DNA from: Flavobacteriaceae bacterium PS02337
GTDB taxonomy: Bacteria > Bacteroidota > Bacteroidia > Flavobacteriales > Flavobacteriaceae
NCBI GenBank assembly: GCA_029959285.1
Contig: JASCOE010000003.1
Span: forward strand, 62,001 to 126,000
Direction of reading: 5' to 3'
Length of the DNA stretch: 64,000 nucleotides
In this document: one piece after another, positions 61,543 through 64,000 of the stretch
Numbering within the stretch: the stretch's first letter is position 1
Layout of the letters: the number at the start of each line of letters is the position of its first letter
Made by a program: the position numbers and the translations under genes
Notes under the pieces: model-generated
Told to the model about the DNA's origin: nothing
The model's database searches: none
What the model saw: the letters and a program-made list of their open reading frames with translations, nothing else

Positions 61543-62694
61543 ATGAATAATAATTCTATGAAGGAAATCAGCGATATACTAAAATCTTATTCAGAAGCGC
61601 AGAAAGCAGGCAAAAAATCTGCTTTGGCAACAGTTGTAAAAGTTGAAGGTTCGTCTTACAGACAGCCTGGCGCACGCATGCTGGTTACTGAAGACGGAAT
61701 TCTTACGGGTGCAATTAGCGGTGGCTGTTTAGAAGGAGATGCGTTGCGGAAAGCACTTCTTTCCATTCATCAAAAACAAAATAAATTAATTACCTATAAT
61801 ACTAGTAATGAATACGATGCTGAAATCGGTTTGCAATTAGGCTGCAACGGAATCGTTCATATTTTGTTTGAATATATTGATGAAGAAATTCCAAATAATC
61901 CAATTCAGCTTTTGCAGCAATTAGAAACAGATAGAAAAGAAGCAGTTGTTGTGACTGTTTTTTCTTTAAAAAGAGGAGCAAAGCAAATTGGAACAGCGCT
62001 TTTTTTTAGGAAAGACAATCCTGTTTTACATCATGATATTGATGTTTTAAATTTAATTTCTGACGTAAAAGAAGTTTTAAAAAACAAAAAAACAATCGTT
62101 AAAAGATTAATAGAACAAAACGACGACGAAGCTCTAATCGAATATATAAATCCGCCAATTTCGCTTGTAATTGCCGGCGCAGGAAATGATGTTCAACCGT
62201 TAGTAAAAATGGCTTCAATTTTAGGTTGGAAAATTACTATTCAAGAAGGTCGCGCAACGCATGTAACCAAAAAACGTTTTCCAAAAGCAGATGTTATAAA
62301 TGCTGTAAAACAAGAGCATTTTTTAGAAAATATCGTTATTGACGATCAGACTTTTTTTGTTTTAATGACGCACAATAATAAATATGATTTGGCAGTTTTA
62401 AAATCATTATTTGAAACTAATTGTCAATATATCGGAATTTTGGGTCCGAAATCTAAATTTCATAGAATGTTAGATGACCTTCGAAAAGAAGGAATTGTTT
62501 TGAATGAAGAGCAATTGGGAAGAATTCACAGCCCGATTGGTTTAGATATTGGTTCTGAAACGTCTGAAGAAATTGCATTGTCAATTGTGTCAGAAATTAA
62601 AGCCTTTGCAACGGGAAGAATTGGAACTTCTTTGAAATACAAGCACGGAAAAATACACGATGAAATTGAATATGGAGCAGAAACTTCTAAATAA
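61543..62694 (+). CDS. XdhC/CoxI family cofactor-insertion protein
   Basis: Maturation factor of 383 residues for molybdenum hydroxylases such as xanthine dehydrogenase. N-terminal XdhC_CoxI domain with GSSYRQPGARMLVTEDG and the conserved Cys in SGGCLEGDA; C-terminal Rossmann domain with PISLVIAGAGNDVQP and GILGPKSKFHRML. Start at ATG 61543, or 61558 (MKEIS), rather than the TTG at 61540. It overlaps the next gene by about 23 nt. The oxidoreductase it serves is not in this window. Confidence 0.85.
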   Translation: MNNNSMKEISDILKSYSEAQKAGKKSALATVVKVEGSSYRQPGARMLVTEDGILTGAISGGCLEGDALRKALLSIHQKQNKLITYNTSNEYDAEIGLQLGCNGIVHILFEYIDEEIPNNPIQLLQQLETDRKEAVVVTVFSLKRGAKQIGTALFFRKDNPVLHHDIDVLNLISDVKEVLKNKKTIVKRLIEQNDDEALIEYINPPISLVIAGAGNDVQPLVKMASILGWKITIQEGRATHVTKKRFPKADVINAVKQEHFLENIVIDDQTFFVLMTHNNKYDLAVLKSLFETNCQYIGILGPKSKFHRMLDDLRKEGIVLNEEQLGRIHSPIGLDIGSETSEEIALSIVSEIKAFATGRIGTSLKYKHGKIHDEIEYGAETSK

Positions 62695-63274
62695 AAATGC
62701 TATAATTATTTTGGCTGCTGGAAATTCTTCTAGACTCGGCAGACCAAAACAATTGCTGGAATATAAAGAAACGACTCTTTTAAAAAATACAATTTCAGAA
62801 GCTTTAAGCGTCGAAAATTCATTTGTAATACTTGTTACGGGTTCTAATAACAATTTGATTGAAAAAGAGCTTAATTCTAGTGAAATAACAATCGCTTTCA
62901 ATTCTGAATGGGAAAGTGGAATGTCTTCGTCAATAATAAAAGGAATTCAAGAAGTATTGTTTTTAAATTCTGATTGCGAAAGTTGCATTTTGACTGTCTG
63001 CGATCAGCCATTTGTAACGAGTTCTGTTTTTAAAAATTTGATGAAAGAATCTGAAAGAGCAAAAAAAGGAATTGCCGCTTCTGCTTATTCAGAAACTTTA
63101 GGAACGCCAGTTTTATTTCGTAAAAAATATTTCGAAGAATTGTTAAAATTGAGAGGACAAGAAGGCGCAAAAAAATTGATTAAAAAATATGCTGAAGATG
63201 TTGCTTCTGTTCTTTTTGAAAAAGGAAATATTGATATCGATACAGAAGAAGATTATAAGAAGTTGATTTCTTGA
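62672..63274 (+). CDS. MocA-like molybdenum cofactor nucleotidyltransferase
   Basis: Nucleotidyltransferase of 200 residues (NTP_transf_3 fold) with ILAAGNSSRLGRPKQLL for nucleotide binding and VCDQPFVTSSVF for the metal site. Such proteins transfer CMP to molybdopterin to make the dinucleotide cofactor of xanthine-dehydrogenase-type enzymes. Coupled by overlap to the XdhC gene, which supports that role. ATGs at 62660 and 62672 are both possible; the second fits better. Confidence 0.85.
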   Translation: MEQKLLNKNAIIILAAGNSSRLGRPKQLLEYKETTLLKNTISEALSVENSFVILVTGSNNNLIEKELNSSEITIAFNSEWESGMSSSIIKGIQEVLFLNSDCESCILTVCDQPFVTSSVFKNLMKESERAKKGIAASAYSETLGTPVLFRKKYFEELLKLRGQEGAKKLIKKYAEDVASVLFEKGNIDIDTEEDYKKLIS

Positions 63275-63327
63275 TTTAAAGGGACAAAGGTTCAAAGTTA
63301 CAGAGTTACAAAGATTTTTAGGTATAG

Positions 63328-64000
63328 TTAGTCATTTAAATCTCTTGCAATCTTTAAAACCTGTTCAATAGCAATCTCAATTTCTTCATCTTTAGTAAAT
63401 CTTCCCAAACTAAATCGAATCGAACTCAAAGCTTCTTCATCCGACAATCCCATTGCTTTTAAAACGTGAGAAGGCTCAGAAGTTACTGCCGAACAAGAAG
63501 CGCCGTTTGAAACCGAAATATTTCCCAAAGCCATAATCAATTGTTCTGAATTTACTCCAGGAAAACAAATATTCGAAGTGTTATAAATTCGGTTTTCTGT
63601 ATTTCCATTTACAAAAGAACCTTCAAATTGCAATAAACCTTTTTCCAGTTTATCTCTCAAAATTTCAATTCTATTTTTGTCTTTTTCTAATTCATTTACA
63701 GCAATTTCTGCGGCTTTGCCTAAACCGATAATTCCTGGAACATTTAAAGTTCCGCTTCGCAATTTTCTTTGTTGTCTGCCGCCAACAATTTGTGGTTGCA
63801 ATTTAAGTTTCGCTTTCGCTGAAATATACAAAGCACCAATTCCTTTCGGACCATAAAATTTATGCGCAGAAAGTGCTACAAGGTCAATCCCTAGTTTTTT
63901 TACATCAACTTGAATTTTACCAATTGCTTGTGTTGCATCACAAAAAAACAAAACATTTTTTGCTTTAAGAAGTTCAGAAATTTCGCTGACATTTTGCATG
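63328..64000 (-). CDS. Cysteine desulfurase (IscS/NifS), partial
   Basis: The gene runs off the right edge, so only about the last 223 residues are visible. It has the PLP region DATQAIGKIQVDVKKLG and Lys in SAHKFYGPKG, the substrate segment RSGTLNVPGI, and the catalytic Cys in GASCSAVTSEPSHVLKAMG. It supplies sulfur for Fe-S clusters and other cofactors. It could also take part in sulfuration of the molybdenum enzyme served by the XdhC neighbour, though that is inference. The apparent start at 63999 is internal, not the true one. Confidence 0.92.
   Translation of the reverse strand, partial: MQNVSEISELLKAKNVLFFCDATQAIGKIQVDVKKLGIDLVALSAHKFYGPKGIGALYISAKAKLKLQPQIVGGRQQRKLRSGTLNVPGIIGLGKAAEIAVNELEKDKNRIEILRDKLEKGLLQFEGSFVNGNTENRIYNTSNICFPGVNSEQLIMALGNISVSNGASCSAVTSEPSHVLKAMGLSDEEALSSIRFSLGRFTKDEEIEIAIEQVLKIARDLND

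Noticed and set aside
1-64000. tRNA, rRNA, riboswitch, transposase or phage genes
   Set aside because: Looked for cloverleaf arms, conserved rRNA stretches, DDE or integrase motifs and structural phage proteins while reading; none seen. A covariance-model search would be decisive and could not be run.

Overview
The window looks like a chromosomal piece of a Flavobacterium-type Bacteroidetes. The DNA is AT-rich. Promoters follow the Bacteroidetes form (TTTG, about 19 nt, then TAnnTTTG), and many exported proteins carry short signal peptides ending in AQ or lipoprotein boxes ending in SC. No rRNA, tRNA, CRISPR array, insertion-sequence transposase or prophage gene was seen. A cysteine desulfurase runs off the right edge.

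Layout. 1-6.0 kb (minus strand): a three-gene RND efflux operon (outer-membrane channel, pump, adaptor). 6.1-9.0 kb: a LytS/LytTR two-component pair followed by two small exported PepSY-like paralogues. 9.2-13.3 kb (minus strand): two short-chain dehydrogenases, an AraC regulator, a 2H phosphoesterase and a small receiver-like protein, separated by palindromic intergenic repeats. 13.3-20.1 kb: a possible small RNA, an AraC regulator, and a divergent TonB receptor / DUF4374 lipoprotein / PepSY membrane protein set, probably for iron-complex uptake. 20.2-44.2 kb: a large pectin locus. It holds a hexuronate transporter, kduI, kduD, uxaC, kdgK, eda, uxaB, uxaA and a LacI regulator. Beyond these lie two GH28 polygalacturonases, two GH105 unsaturated-uronyl hydrolases, a GH43, a PL10 pectate lyase-CE8 methylesterase fusion and three esterases, including a CE12 type. 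44.3-47.5 kb: a scar-like stretch with two gene remnants, an orphan histidine kinase and two unrecognised small proteins. 47.6-60.2 kb: a DUF4861 lipoprotein, a tiny Hc1-like histone-like protein, and a rhamnose locus (GntR regulator, rhaT, rhaEW-type fusion, rhaI, FGGY kinase) leading into lutABC. 60.3-64 kb: a lipoprotein, a YegP-like DUF1508 protein, XdhC and MocA-like cofactor genes, and the partial cysteine desulfurase.

How the genes work together. The secreted enzymes would de-esterify and cut homogalacturonan and rhamnogalacturonan. Saturated galacturonate would go through UxaC-UxaB-UxaA and unsaturated uronate through KduI-KduD. Both meet at 2-keto-3-deoxygluconate, which KdgK and Eda split to pyruvate and glyceraldehyde-3-phosphate. 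Rhamnose from the rhamnogalacturonan backbone would go through RhaT, RhaI, the kinase and the RhaEW-type fusion to dihydroxyacetone phosphate and lactate, and LutABC would oxidise lactate to pyruvate. A near-palindrome around ATCGAT sits directly after the promoters of exuT, kduI and the first GH28 gene, with a weaker copy in front of the LacI gene. It is very likely the LacI operator.

I did not find a convincing new multi-gene system. The most unusual material is intergenic: several families of palindromic repeats (one with stem changes on both sides that keep pairing, one nested composite of two related units, one inside the lut operon), a possible terminator-ended small RNA, and a deletion-type junction where the start of a lost secreted protein now runs into the end of a histidine kinase gene.
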